Below, piece by piece: positions 1-5,325 of a DNA stretch of 7,602 nucleotides. Positions within the stretch are counted from its first letter, which is position 1. Each line of letters starts with the position of its first letter. The notes under the pieces were generated by a model. It had not been told where the DNA came from. It searched no databases and saw only the letters and a program-made list of their open reading frames with translations. Both the position numbers and the translations under genes were made by a program. Source of the DNA: an uncultured Ruminococcus sp. (GTDB lineage Bacteria > Bacillota > Clostridia > Oscillospirales > Ruminococcaceae); contig UQXS01000115.1 in assembly GCA_900545125.1 (NCBI GenBank), positions 1-7,602 on the forward strand, written 5' to 3'.

Positions 1-53
1 GAGGCTCCTTTCTGGATTCCGAGCACTTCATAATAATCTCTTTTTTCAGCCAT
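1..53 (-). CDS. dnaJ: DnaJ (Hsp40) co-chaperone, N-terminal fragment cut by window edge
   Basis: Reading the minus strand from the ATG at 53-51 gives 17 codons beginning MAEKRDYYEVLGIQKGA, the classic start of a DnaJ J-domain (the K-R-D-Y-Y-E-x-L-G helix I pattern). The HPD motif and everything after it lie outside the window. DnaJ stimulates DnaK ATP hydrolysis and delivers unfolded substrates to it in the cytoplasm. A GGAG ribosome binding site lies at 60-63, six bases before the ATG. It sits 104 bases downstream of dnaK, so it is the fourth gene of the hrcA-grpE-dnaK-dnaJ operon, possibly with an extra promoter of its own. Identity rests on a short stretch, but that stretch is very characteristic and the context is exactly as expected. 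Confidence 0.93.
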   Translation of the reverse strand, partial: MAEKRDYYEVLGIQKGA

Positions 54-67
54 TTATTTCTCCGTTC

Positions 68-89
68 TGCGGCGATTCTGTCCGCCGCA
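68..89 (-). other. Small GC-rich hairpin in the dnaJ leader
   Basis: TGCGGCG (68-74) and CGCCGCA (83-89) are perfect inverted arms with an 8-base loop. On the dnaJ-sense strand the hairpin ends five bases before the GGAG ribosome binding site at 60-63. There is no T-tract after it, so it does not look like a terminator. It could influence dnaJ translation or mRNA stability; that role is inference. Confidence 0.4.
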
Positions 90-93
90 ATGA

Positions 94-102
94 ATTATAA
101 CA
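94..102 (-). promoter_or_regulatory. Candidate extended -10 promoter element before dnaJ
   Basis: On the minus strand this reads TGTTATAAT, a consensus -10 hexamer (94-99) with the extended TGn. No good -35 hexamer sits at 16-18 bases upstream. If used, transcription would start near 87, inside the small hairpin, and give dnaJ-only transcripts. The motif is seen directly; promoter activity is inferred, and AT-rich spacers throw up such matches by chance. Confidence 0.3.
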
Positions 103-110
103 TTCACACG

Positions 111-139
111 TTCAGGGCGAAAGAATATTCCGCCCTGAA
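111..139 (-). other. Intercistronic hairpin between dnaK and dnaJ
   Basis: TTCAGGGCG (111-119) and CGCCCTGAA (131-139) form a perfect 9-bp stem with an 11-base loop. It starts 18 bases after the dnaK stop codon. No T-run follows in the direction of transcription, so it is unlikely to be a strong intrinsic terminator. A 3' stabiliser or RNA processing structure for dnaK mRNA is the more likely role. Confidence 0.5.
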
Positions 140-157
140 AATGATATATCCGATTAA

Positions 158-2011
158 TCAAACTTCTGTGAAGTCTGCGTCAACAACTCCGTCATCGTTT
201 CCGCCCTCAGCCTGACCGCCAGCCATGTCGGCAAACTGTGAAGGATCAATTCCGCCTTCGCCGCCGTTGGGATTAGCCTGCTGGTAGAGCTTTGCAGAGA
301 GATCATAGAATGCTTTCTGGAGATCGTCCTTCTGTCTCTTGATCTCGTCGTAATTGTCTGCTTCAACGGCAGACTTGAGAGCTGCGCACTTAGCCTCGAT
401 ATTCGACTTCTCGTCAGCGGATACCTTATCGCCGAAGTCTCCGAGAGCCTTTTCACACTGGAATACAAGGTTCTCAGCCTCGTTCTTTGTATCTACCTGT
501 TCACGGCGCTTCTTATCTTCAGCCGCATACTGCTCAGCTTCCTTGACAGCCTTGTCGATATCCTCCTTGGACATATTTGTGGAAGATGTTATCGTGATAT
601 TCTGCTCCTTGCCGGTGCCGAGATCCTTTGCAGAAACATGAACGATACCGTTTCTGTCGATATCAAATGTTACTTCGATCTGGGGGATTCCTCTCGGTGC
701 AGGAGCAATTCCGTCAAGCAGGAATGTTCCGAGCATCTTGTTGTCCCTTGCAAACTCACGCTCGCCCTGAAGTACCTTGATGTCAACGGCAGGCTGATTA
801 TCGGCATATGTTGAGAAGATCTGAGACTTCTTTGTAGGGATAGTGGTATTTCTTTCGATCATTCTTGTGCAGATTCCGCCGGCTGTTTCGATACCCAGTG
901 AAAGGGGAGTAACATCAAGAAGCAGGAGTCCGTTTTCAACTTCGCCGCCGAGTATACCGCCCTGATATGCAGCTCCGAGAGCTACACACTCATCGGGATT
1001 GATGCCCTTGAAGGGGTCTTTGCCGATAAGCTTCTTTACAGCGTCCTGAACGGCAGGAATTCTTGAAGAACCACCAACCATGAGCACCTTGTCAAGCTCA
1101 GAAGCGGAGAGTCCGCTGTCACTGAGAGCCTGACGTACAGGTCCCATTGTAGCTTCTACCAGGTCTGCTGTAAGCTCGTTGAACTTAGCCTGTGAGAGGT
1201 TAAGGTCAAGGTGCTTTGGAGTACCGGAAGCATCAACGGTGATAAAAGGAATATTAATAGGAGTCGTTGTTCTGGACGAAAGCTCTATCTTAGCTTTTTC
1301 AGCGGCATCCTTAAGTCTCTGACCAGCCATCTTATCCTGTGAAAGGTCGATTCCCTCTGCCTTCTTGAACTCGTCTACGATCCAGTCGATAATGCGCTGG
1401 TCGAAGTCGTCACCGCCGAGACGGTTGTTTCCTGCTGTTGCAAGAACCTGCTGAACATCTTCGCCCATTTCAATGATAGAAACATCGAACGTACCGCCGC
1501 CGAGGTCGTAAACCATTACGGTCTGTTCCTCTTCCTTGTCGATACCGTAGGAAAGAGCTGCTGCCGTAGGCTCGTTGATAATACGCTTAACGGTAAGACC
1601 TGCGATCTGACCCGCATCCTTTGTAGCCTGTCTCTGTGAGTCAGTAAAGTAAGCGGGAACAGTAATAACAGCTTCTGTTACAGGTTCGCCGAGGTATGCC
1701 TCTGCGTCTGCCTTGAGCTTCTGGAGAATCATTGCAGAGATCTGCTGAGGAGTATAGTTCTTGCCGTCGATAGTTACTTTATAGTCAGAACCCATATGTC
1801 TCTTGATAGAGGCAACTGTTCTGTCGTGATTTGTAATAGCCTGTCTCTTGGCAACCTGACCTACAAGACGTTCGCCGCTGTTCGTGAATGCCACAACGGA
1901 CGGAGTTGTTCTTGCACCCTCGCTGTTTGGAATAACTACGGCGTTTCCGCCCTCCATAACAGCTACGCATGAGTTTGTTGTACCAAGATCAATACCAATA
2001 ATTTTTCCCAT
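158..2011 (-). CDS. dnaK: DnaK (Hsp70) molecular chaperone, complete
   Basis: The 617-residue protein has the three Hsp70 signatures: IDLGTTNS (residues 7-14), VYDLGGGTFDVSI (167-179) and VLMVGGSSRIPAVQ (309-322). It is the ATP-dependent cytoplasmic chaperone that binds exposed hydrophobic peptides, with DnaJ and GrpE as partners. The nucleotide-binding domain spans about 1-360. The interdomain linker with LLLLDVTPL is near 362-370, the beta substrate-binding domain near 370-480, and the helical lid near 480-580. A Gly/Asp-rich flexible tail ends DADFTEV. Compared with E. coli DnaK (638 residues) it lacks about 23 residues after the R-H-M-G segment near residue 74, the known Gram-positive-type deletion; length is close to B. 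subtilis DnaK (611). A perfect AGGAGG (2019-2024) sits seven bases before the ATG. It is the third gene of the CIRCE/HrcA-controlled operon, 84 bases after grpE. Confidence 0.99.
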   Translation of the reverse strand: MGKIIGIDLGTTNSCVAVMEGGNAVVIPNSEGARTTPSVVAFTNSGERLVGQVAKRQAITNHDRTVASIKRHMGSDYKVTIDGKNYTPQQISAMILQKLKADAEAYLGEPVTEAVITVPAYFTDSQRQATKDAGQIAGLTVKRIINEPTAAALSYGIDKEEEQTVMVYDLGGGTFDVSIIEMGEDVQQVLATAGNNRLGGDDFDQRIIDWIVDEFKKAEGIDLSQDKMAGQRLKDAAEKAKIELSSRTTTPINIPFITVDASGTPKHLDLNLSQAKFNELTADLVEATMGPVRQALSDSGLSASELDKVLMVGGSSRIPAVQDAVKKLIGKDPFKGINPDECVALGAAYQGGILGGEVENGLLLLDVTPLSLGIETAGGICTRMIERNTTIPTKKSQIFSTYADNQPAVDIKVLQGEREFARDNKMLGTFLLDGIAPAPRGIPQIEVTFDIDRNGIVHVSAKDLGTGKEQNITITSSTNMSKEDIDKAVKEAEQYAAEDKKRREQVDTKNEAENLVFQCEKALGDFGDKVSADEKSNIEAKCAALKSAVEADNYDEIKRQKDDLQKAFYDLSAKLYQQANPNGGEGGIDPSQFADMAGGQAEGGNDDGVVDADFTEV

Positions 2012-2027
2012 AATAAAACCTCCTGAA

Positions 2028-2047
2028 AAATTAAATCGTTTTAATTT
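2028..2047 (-). other. AT-rich hairpin just upstream of the dnaK ribosome binding site
   Basis: AAATTAAA (2028-2035) and TTTAATTT (2040-2047) are perfect inverted arms with a 4-base loop. In the transcript the stem ends only a few bases before the AGGAGG of dnaK. The stem is A/U only and so weak, but it may keep the region near the ribosome binding site ordered at low temperature. Thermosensor-like or processing roles are guesses. Confidence 0.35.
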
Positions 2048-2060
2048 AAATATATGTGTA

Positions 2061-2076
2061 CAGCGGAATTCCGCTG
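2061..2076 (-). other. Perfect 16-bp palindrome in the grpE-dnaK spacer
   Basis: CAGCGGAATTCCGCTG is self-complementary and folds to a 6-bp CAGCGG/CCGCTG stem with an AATT loop. It lies 20 bases after the grpE stop codon. No T-run follows directly, so it is probably an intercistronic RNA hairpin, not a terminator. A DNA-binding operator is an alternative, since the symmetry is perfect at the DNA level. Confidence 0.45.
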
Positions 2077-2095
2077 ATTGTTTTCTGCCCTGCCG

Positions 2096-2686
2096 TCAGA
2101 CTGCTACGGCTACCATTGCCGGACGGATAAGCTTATCACCAAGCATATAGCCTTTCTGATAGACTGCGCATACGTGGTTTGAATCATATTCCGTGCTTTC
2201 AAGCTGCTGGATAGCGTTGTGGAAATTCGGGTCGAATTCCGCACCGAGAGCATCTATCACGGTAACGTTCATCTTCTCAAGAAAAGCTTTCATCTGTCCG
2301 AAGATCATCACCATACCGTTTTTAAAGTTCTCGTCGCTGCATTCCGCCTCGATCGATCTTTCAAAGCTGTCGATAACCGGCAGAAGCTGCTCGATGCACT
2401 TTACGGAAGCATTCTGATAAGTTTCCGTTTTTTCCTTAGCCGTTCGCTTGCGATAGTTGTCATACTCAGCGAAAAGCCGCAGATGCTTTTCCTTTGCCTC
2501 CTGAAGTTCTTCCTCAAGTTCTGCATACTGAGATGCCGTGTCGTTGTATTCGCTTACAGCGTCGTCCTCATCGGTTCTGCCGTCTTCGGAGTTGTCAAGA
2601 ACCTTATTAATAAGTTCCTCGTTTATCTCCACTTCCGGCTCTGCGGAAGTTTCCTCAGTTTCGTTTATCAGGTTTTTATCTTCCAT
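2096..2686 (-). CDS. grpE: GrpE nucleotide exchange factor for DnaK, complete
   Basis: The 196-residue protein fits GrpE, the cytoplasmic dimer that releases ADP from DnaK and so resets the Hsp70 cycle. An acidic disordered N-terminus (about 1-50) is followed by a long Glu/Lys-rich coiled-coil helix (about 52-95, including LFAEYDNYRKRT) and a four-helix-bundle segment. The conserved beta-wing domain at the C-terminus contains FDPNFHNAI (151-159) and GYMLGDKLIRPAMV (179-192), the GrpE signature. AAGGAG at 2694-2699 lies seven bases before the ATG and fixes the start. Only 14 bases separate it from the hrcA stop, so the two are co-transcribed and likely translationally linked. Confidence 0.98.
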   Translation of the reverse strand: MEDKNLINETEETSAEPEVEINEELINKVLDNSEDGRTDEDDAVSEYNDTASQYAELEEELQEAKEKHLRLFAEYDNYRKRTAKEKTETYQNASVKCIEQLLPVIDSFERSIEAECSDENFKNGMVMIFGQMKAFLEKMNVTVIDALGAEFDPNFHNAIQQLESTEYDSNHVCAVYQKGYMLGDKLIRPAMVAVAV

Positions 2687-2700
2687 CGGTATACTCCTTC

Positions 2701-3738
2701 CTACGAATTTATTTCGTCTGTATCATAATCGTCGTCGCTGCCGGACATAATACTTGATATCTTTTGTGTCAGGTAGTCAACGTAGGGGATTATCTTTCTG
2801 TAGTCAACTCTCATAGGTCCTATTACTCCAAGCGAACCGGCTTCTCTGCCGCCCTTGCGGTACTTTGATACTATGAGACTTGAATTTCCTATAGCAAAGT
2901 TTCCGCTTTCAGAACCGAATTTTACCTGTATTCCGCTGAATGCGTCTTCCAGGATACCGGTAAATTCATTTTTATGCTCAATGAACCGCACGACCTCCAT
3001 TTTATCAAGCTCGTCGCAGGAGAGAAGCTTTTCGCCGCCTCTCACGGTAAGTTCCTGATGCCGGAGATCCTCTGAAAGCTCGCATATTCCTTTCACCAGC
3101 GGTGAGAGGGAAACCATATACGTGCTGAGTGCGGCGACCATTTTATCGAACATTTCATCGGAAAGTTCTTCAACCGAAACGCCGCTGAGATTTTCTTCTA
3201 TATAATGTGTAAAGAATTCAAGCTGTTCGTGATTAAGGTCAAATTCCAGACGGCAAGCCTTGTTTTTTATGTTTCCGCTGGAAGTGATAAGGAGAATAAC
3301 ATAAACACGCCTTCCCGTGGGTATGACTTCTACCTTTGATATCACCGAGAATCTCGGTGCGGAATTAACTGTAACCGCCGCACACTGGGTAAGTTCCGTA
3401 AGAGCCGCAGCGGCATTCTGTAACAGAAGTTCCTCGGTAGTATCCTCATCCCCGAGCATTTCGTCAAGGCGGTGTTTTTCATCATCGGAGAGTTCGGTAA
3501 GCGTCATAAGTTCGTCGATATAGAGCCTGTATCCCATAAAAGTGGGGATTCTTCCTGCCGAAGTATGGGGCTGTTCAAGATATCCCATCTGTTCCAGAGC
3601 CGCCATATCGTTTCTTATGGTAGCGGCGGAGACATTTATGTGTTCAAGCTTTGATATTGCTTTTGAGCCTACCGGTTCACCGGTTCTGACGTATTCGTCA
3701 ACCACGGCTGCCAGAATTTTCAGCTTTCTGTCGTCCAC
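2701..3738 (-). CDS. hrcA: HrcA heat-inducible transcription repressor, GTG start
   Basis: The 345-residue protein matches HrcA, the repressor of class I heat-shock genes, which binds CIRCE and depends on GroEL for its active fold. The N-terminal winged helix-turn-helix (about 1-75) contains RKLKILAAVVDEYVRTGEPV and the recognition region VSAATIRNDMAALEQMGYLE (36-55), followed by HTSAGRIPT (58-66). The central GAF-like and C-terminal dimer regions include GVIGPMRVDYRKIIPYVDYL (304-323). The start is GTG at 3738-3736: an in-frame TGA at 3744-3742 rules out extension upstream, and the GTG opens the conserved DDRKLKIL. AGGAAGG (3750-3756) is 11 bases before it, a slightly long spacing. It is the first gene of the operon and sits directly after CIRCE, so it represses itself. 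The C-terminus ends in an Asp-rich tail (335-342) beyond the conserved core. Confidence 0.98.
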   Translation of the reverse strand: MDDRKLKILAAVVDEYVRTGEPVGSKAISKLEHINVSAATIRNDMAALEQMGYLEQPHTSAGRIPTFMGYRLYIDELMTLTELSDDEKHRLDEMLGDEDTTEELLLQNAAAALTELTQCAAVTVNSAPRFSVISKVEVIPTGRRVYVILLITSSGNIKNKACRLEFDLNHEQLEFFTHYIEENLSGVSVEELSDEMFDKMVAALSTYMVSLSPLVKGICELSEDLRHQELTVRGGEKLLSCDELDKMEVVRFIEHKNEFTGILEDAFSGIQVKFGSESGNFAIGNSSLIVSKYRKGGREAGSLGVIGPMRVDYRKIIPYVDYLTQKISSIMSGSDDDYDTDEINS

Positions 3739-3758
3739 GAATCATCACACCTTCCTTT

Positions 3759-3785
3759 TTAGCACTCTATCTCTTCGAGTGCTAA
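3759..3785. promoter_or_regulatory. CIRCE operator, HrcA binding site
   Basis: TTAGCACTC (3759-3767), nine bases, then GAGTGCTAA (3777-3785): a perfect match to the CIRCE consensus with no mismatch in either arm. HrcA binding here blocks transcription of hrcA-grpE-dnaK-dnaJ until heat or unfolded protein titrates GroEL. The predicted transcription start is at about 3783, so the operator covers +1 and becomes part of the 5' leader RNA. Confidence 0.98.
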
Positions 3786-3789
3786 ATAT

Positions 3790-3818
3790 AATTTATCACT
3801 ATTATTGCACTTTGTCAA
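3790..3818 (-). promoter_or_regulatory. Vegetative (sigma-A type) promoter of the hrcA operon
   Basis: On the minus strand TTGACA (3813-3818) is a perfect -35, followed by a 17-base spacer and TAAATT (3790-3795, four of six matches to TATAAT) preceded by TGA, an extended -10. The CIRCE operator begins four bases downstream. This is the usual arrangement in Firmicutes: a housekeeping promoter controlled by repression and not by a heat-shock sigma factor. Confidence 0.85.
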
Positions 3819-3887
3819 GCAATTTATTCATTTTCAGCACTTTGCATTATTTTTACATTTGATATCCGTGTTTTTTTGTCATATTAA

Positions 3888-3928
3888 CAACAAAAATTGC
3901 CGCACAAGATACATTCCTGTGCAGCAAT
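3888..3928 (-). terminator. Rho-independent terminator of the vanY-like gene
   Basis: On the minus strand ATTGCTGCACAG (3928-3917) pairs with TTGTGCGGCAAT (3907-3896) to give a 12-bp stem with two G-U pairs and a 9-base loop. It is followed by TTTTTGTTG. It begins about ten bases after the gene's stop codon. It separates this transcript from the hrcA promoter and marks the carboxypeptidase gene as its own unit. Confidence 0.85.
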
Positions 3929-3938
3929 ATCATTTTCA

Positions 3939-5063
3939 TTATTCATTATCGGAATTATCACCTGCTGCGGTATAATCATCGCCGCTGCTTCCTTCTTCTC
4001 CGGAAGAGTCCTCCGCCGGAGCATCGACTGTTGATTCAACCGCAGGAATTCCGTCCTCATACACGGTAACGATAAATCCGTCAACGTTATTTCCCGAAAC
4101 AGTGTACTCCTTTCCTGCCGGAACGGGAACTGTAGTCTTTTCGGAACCGTCGTCAGAAGCCACAAAATAGACCTCATAACTTCTGTTTTCATCATCTGTG
4201 AATGCAAGATGTTCGCCGCTGTACGGATATTTTTCCCGCAGAAGATCTATATATTCTTCCAGACAGAGATCATTTTTCGTGATATACCATGCGTGCGGAA
4301 TTCCCACATAGCGGAAGTGCCATGGTTCTGCCGCAATTTTGGTGATATCCTTTTTTTCCTCGGTATAACGCACGATAAAGCCGTATTTATAGCAGTTTTC
4401 ATTGATCCATGCGAAATCTCCCGTACCCTGATAGTCATAATTCACGGTCTCGCTGAAATCAAAGGCATATCCGGTCTCGTGCTCGCTGAATCCCGGTTTT
4501 GCGGCTATTTCAGGGCCTTTTTCATCGAGGATAGCCTGCTGACGCTCAGTGCTTCTGTGTGCTCCGTATATAATAAGGGTATCATTATAATACAGACTGT
4601 AAAAATCCTCTATCATTATCCTCATAGGATCATATACCGCCGATATTATAAGATCATCCTCTTCTTCGGTGTTGGGGTCGGCAATAGCCGAAAAGAACGA
4701 CACTTCATTCTCGGTATTTTTCTCGATAATGCTCACAAGATCTTCATCGCCGCCGAAATACTGATGATCTTCGTTGACAAGGATAAGATCACCCTTATAC
4801 TTGTTTTTTGTATCTTCCATAAGGGACTCGTAAATAATCTTATTCGGGTCGGAAGCATCATCAGGAGCGACAGAAGTCGGCTCGGTAACTTCAATGATGC
4901 TTTCACCGGTATTGGTTTTTTCAATGGTCTCGGATTTTTTCAATGCACCGTTTATCATAAATGCTCCGACACCGATTATTCCGGCGCAGATAATTGCTTC
5001 GGTCAGGAACTTTGCACGCCGTATGCTTTTTTCTCTGCTTATTTTTTGTTTTTTCTTTGCCAT
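3939..5063 (-). CDS. Membrane-anchored VanY-type D-alanyl-D-alanine carboxypeptidase family protein (M15B)
   Basis: The 374-residue protein begins with a basic stretch (KKKQKISREKSIRRAK) and one hydrophobic segment (about 19-37), so it is anchored in the membrane with its bulk outside. The VanY domain (about 85-278) shows the M15 zinc site: SEHETGYAFD with H195 and D202, and EPWHF with the likely catalytic E246 and third ligand H249. YGAHRSTERQQ (166-176) is the usual substrate-pocket segment. The family removes the terminal D-Ala from peptidoglycan peptides. A Glu/Thr-rich linker (about 45-72) precedes the domain. After it comes a small probable beta region (about 285-340) and an acidic Ser/Asp/Glu tail (about 341-374), not part of the core family. 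GGAG (5070-5073) is six bases before the ATG. It has its own terminator, and no vanA/vanB-type genes are nearby, so wall remodelling is more likely than glycopeptide resistance. Confidence 0.9.
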   Translation of the reverse strand: MAKKKQKISREKSIRRAKFLTEAIICAGIIGVGAFMINGALKKSETIEKTNTGESIIEVTEPTSVAPDDASDPNKIIYESLMEDTKNKYKGDLILVNEDHQYFGGDEDLVSIIEKNTENEVSFFSAIADPNTEEEDDLIISAVYDPMRIMIEDFYSLYYNDTLIIYGAHRSTERQQAILDEKGPEIAAKPGFSEHETGYAFDFSETVNYDYQGTGDFAWINENCYKYGFIVRYTEEKKDITKIAAEPWHFRYVGIPHAWYITKNDLCLEEYIDLLREKYPYSGEHLAFTDDENRSYEVYFVASDDGSEKTTVPVPAGKEYTVSGNNVDGFIVTVYEDGIPAVESTVDAPAEDSSGEEGSSGDDYTAAGDNSDNE

Positions 5064-5066
5064 TTT

Positions 5067-5096
5067 CTACTCCATTCTGCCGCAAGCTGCCGTCAT
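5067..5096 (-). CDS. Possible 9-codon leader peptide (upstream ORF) of the vanY-like gene
   Basis: Minus-strand ATG at 5096-5094 reads MTAACGRME then TAG at 5069-5067, ending three bases before the vanY-like ATG. It has a strong ribosome binding site of its own, GGAGG at 5101-5105, four bases before the start. The GGAG of the main gene lies inside its last codons. A longer reading from 5120 with the same stop gives 17 codons but has no clear ribosome binding site. Translation is inferred only from the GGAGG and position. It could couple initiation to the main gene or be a chance occurrence. Confidence 0.3.
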   Translation of the reverse strand: MTAACGRME

Positions 5097-5111
5097 GTAA
5101 CCTCCGGCAGC
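5086..5111 (-). other. Hairpin in the vanY-like leader
   Basis: GCTGCCG (5086-5092) and CGGCAGC (5105-5111) pair perfectly over 7 bp with a 12-base loop. The loop carries most of the GGAGG and the ATG of the possible leader peptide. A further CTGCCG (5077-5082) could compete for the same partner arm, so two alternative folds are possible. No T-run follows either form. Confidence 0.4.
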
Positions 5112-5146
5112 ATTGTTCATAGATGTATCTTTTGCTATACAAGTGT

Positions 5147-5155
5147 ATTATAACA
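5147..5155 (-). promoter_or_regulatory. Candidate extended -10 promoter of the vanY-like gene
   Basis: Minus strand TGTTATAAT: perfect TATAAT at 5147-5152 with the extended TGn. There is no convincing -35 at the normal distance. The predicted start near 5140 would give a leader of about 77 bases containing the hairpin and the 9-codon ORF. This is the better of two candidates in the spacer. Confidence 0.5.
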
Positions 5156-5195
5156 CACAATTCCGGAAAAATATAGTGGTTTCGCATCATATTTG

Positions 5196-5222
5196 TTAAT
5201 ATGCACAATTATCATCTGTCAA
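5196..5222 (-). promoter_or_regulatory. Alternative promoter candidate for the vanY-like gene
   Basis: Minus strand TTGACA (5217-5222, perfect) is followed after 15 bases by TATTAA (5196-5201, four of six). The short spacer makes it weaker than the -35 alone suggests. The -10 overlaps the imperfect palindrome at 5188-5203. Confidence 0.3.
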
Positions 5223-5256
5223 ATACTACTTTTTTCACAATATTTGCTCAACCCTA

Positions 5257-5285
5257 TTGAAAAAAATACAATAAGATGTTATAAT
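5257..5285 (+). promoter_or_regulatory. Promoter of the zinc-ribbon repeat gene
   Basis: TTGAAA (5257-5262), a 17-base spacer and TATAAT (5280-5285) with TG at 5277-5278 (extended -10): a near-consensus vegetative promoter. Transcription should start near 5292, about 34 bases before the ATG at 5326. This also argues against the in-frame ATG at 5296, which would lie only about four bases into the transcript without a ribosome binding site. Confidence 0.8.
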
Positions 5286-5325
5286 TATATTATCCATGAT
5301 ATATGGTATCAAAGGAGTGATCTGT

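Noticed and set aside
111..139. Hairpin after dnaK as an intrinsic terminator
   Set aside because: No T-run follows on the minus strand, and dnaJ lies directly downstream in the same direction.
154..468. Minus-strand open frame of 104 codons overlapping the end of dnaK
   Set aside because: It lies in another frame of dnaK, has a Ser/Thr/Arg-rich shadow composition and no ribosome binding site; dnaK is certain here.
3807..3844. Repeated GCACTTTG (3807-3814 and 3837-3844) as a degenerate second CIRCE
   Set aside because: Only half-site similarity, with no inverted partner GAGTGCTAA; the first copy overlaps the -35 region and the match is too short to count.
3939..5063. Vancomycin resistance determinant
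   Set aside because: The VanY-type domain alone does not mean resistance; there are no VanH/A/X or VanS/R-like genes in the window, and such enzymes are common in wall maintenance.
4209..5153. Plus-strand open frame of 314 codons opposite the vanY-like gene
   Set aside because: It is antisense to a gene with clear M15 zinc motifs. Its Phe/Ile/Cys-rich translation matches the complement of a coding strand, and it has no ribosome binding site or recognisable domain.
5296..5325. Upstream ATG at 5296 as the start of the zinc-ribbon protein
   Set aside because: It would sit about four bases after the predicted transcription start and lacks a ribosome binding site, while AAAGGAG is correctly spaced for 5326.
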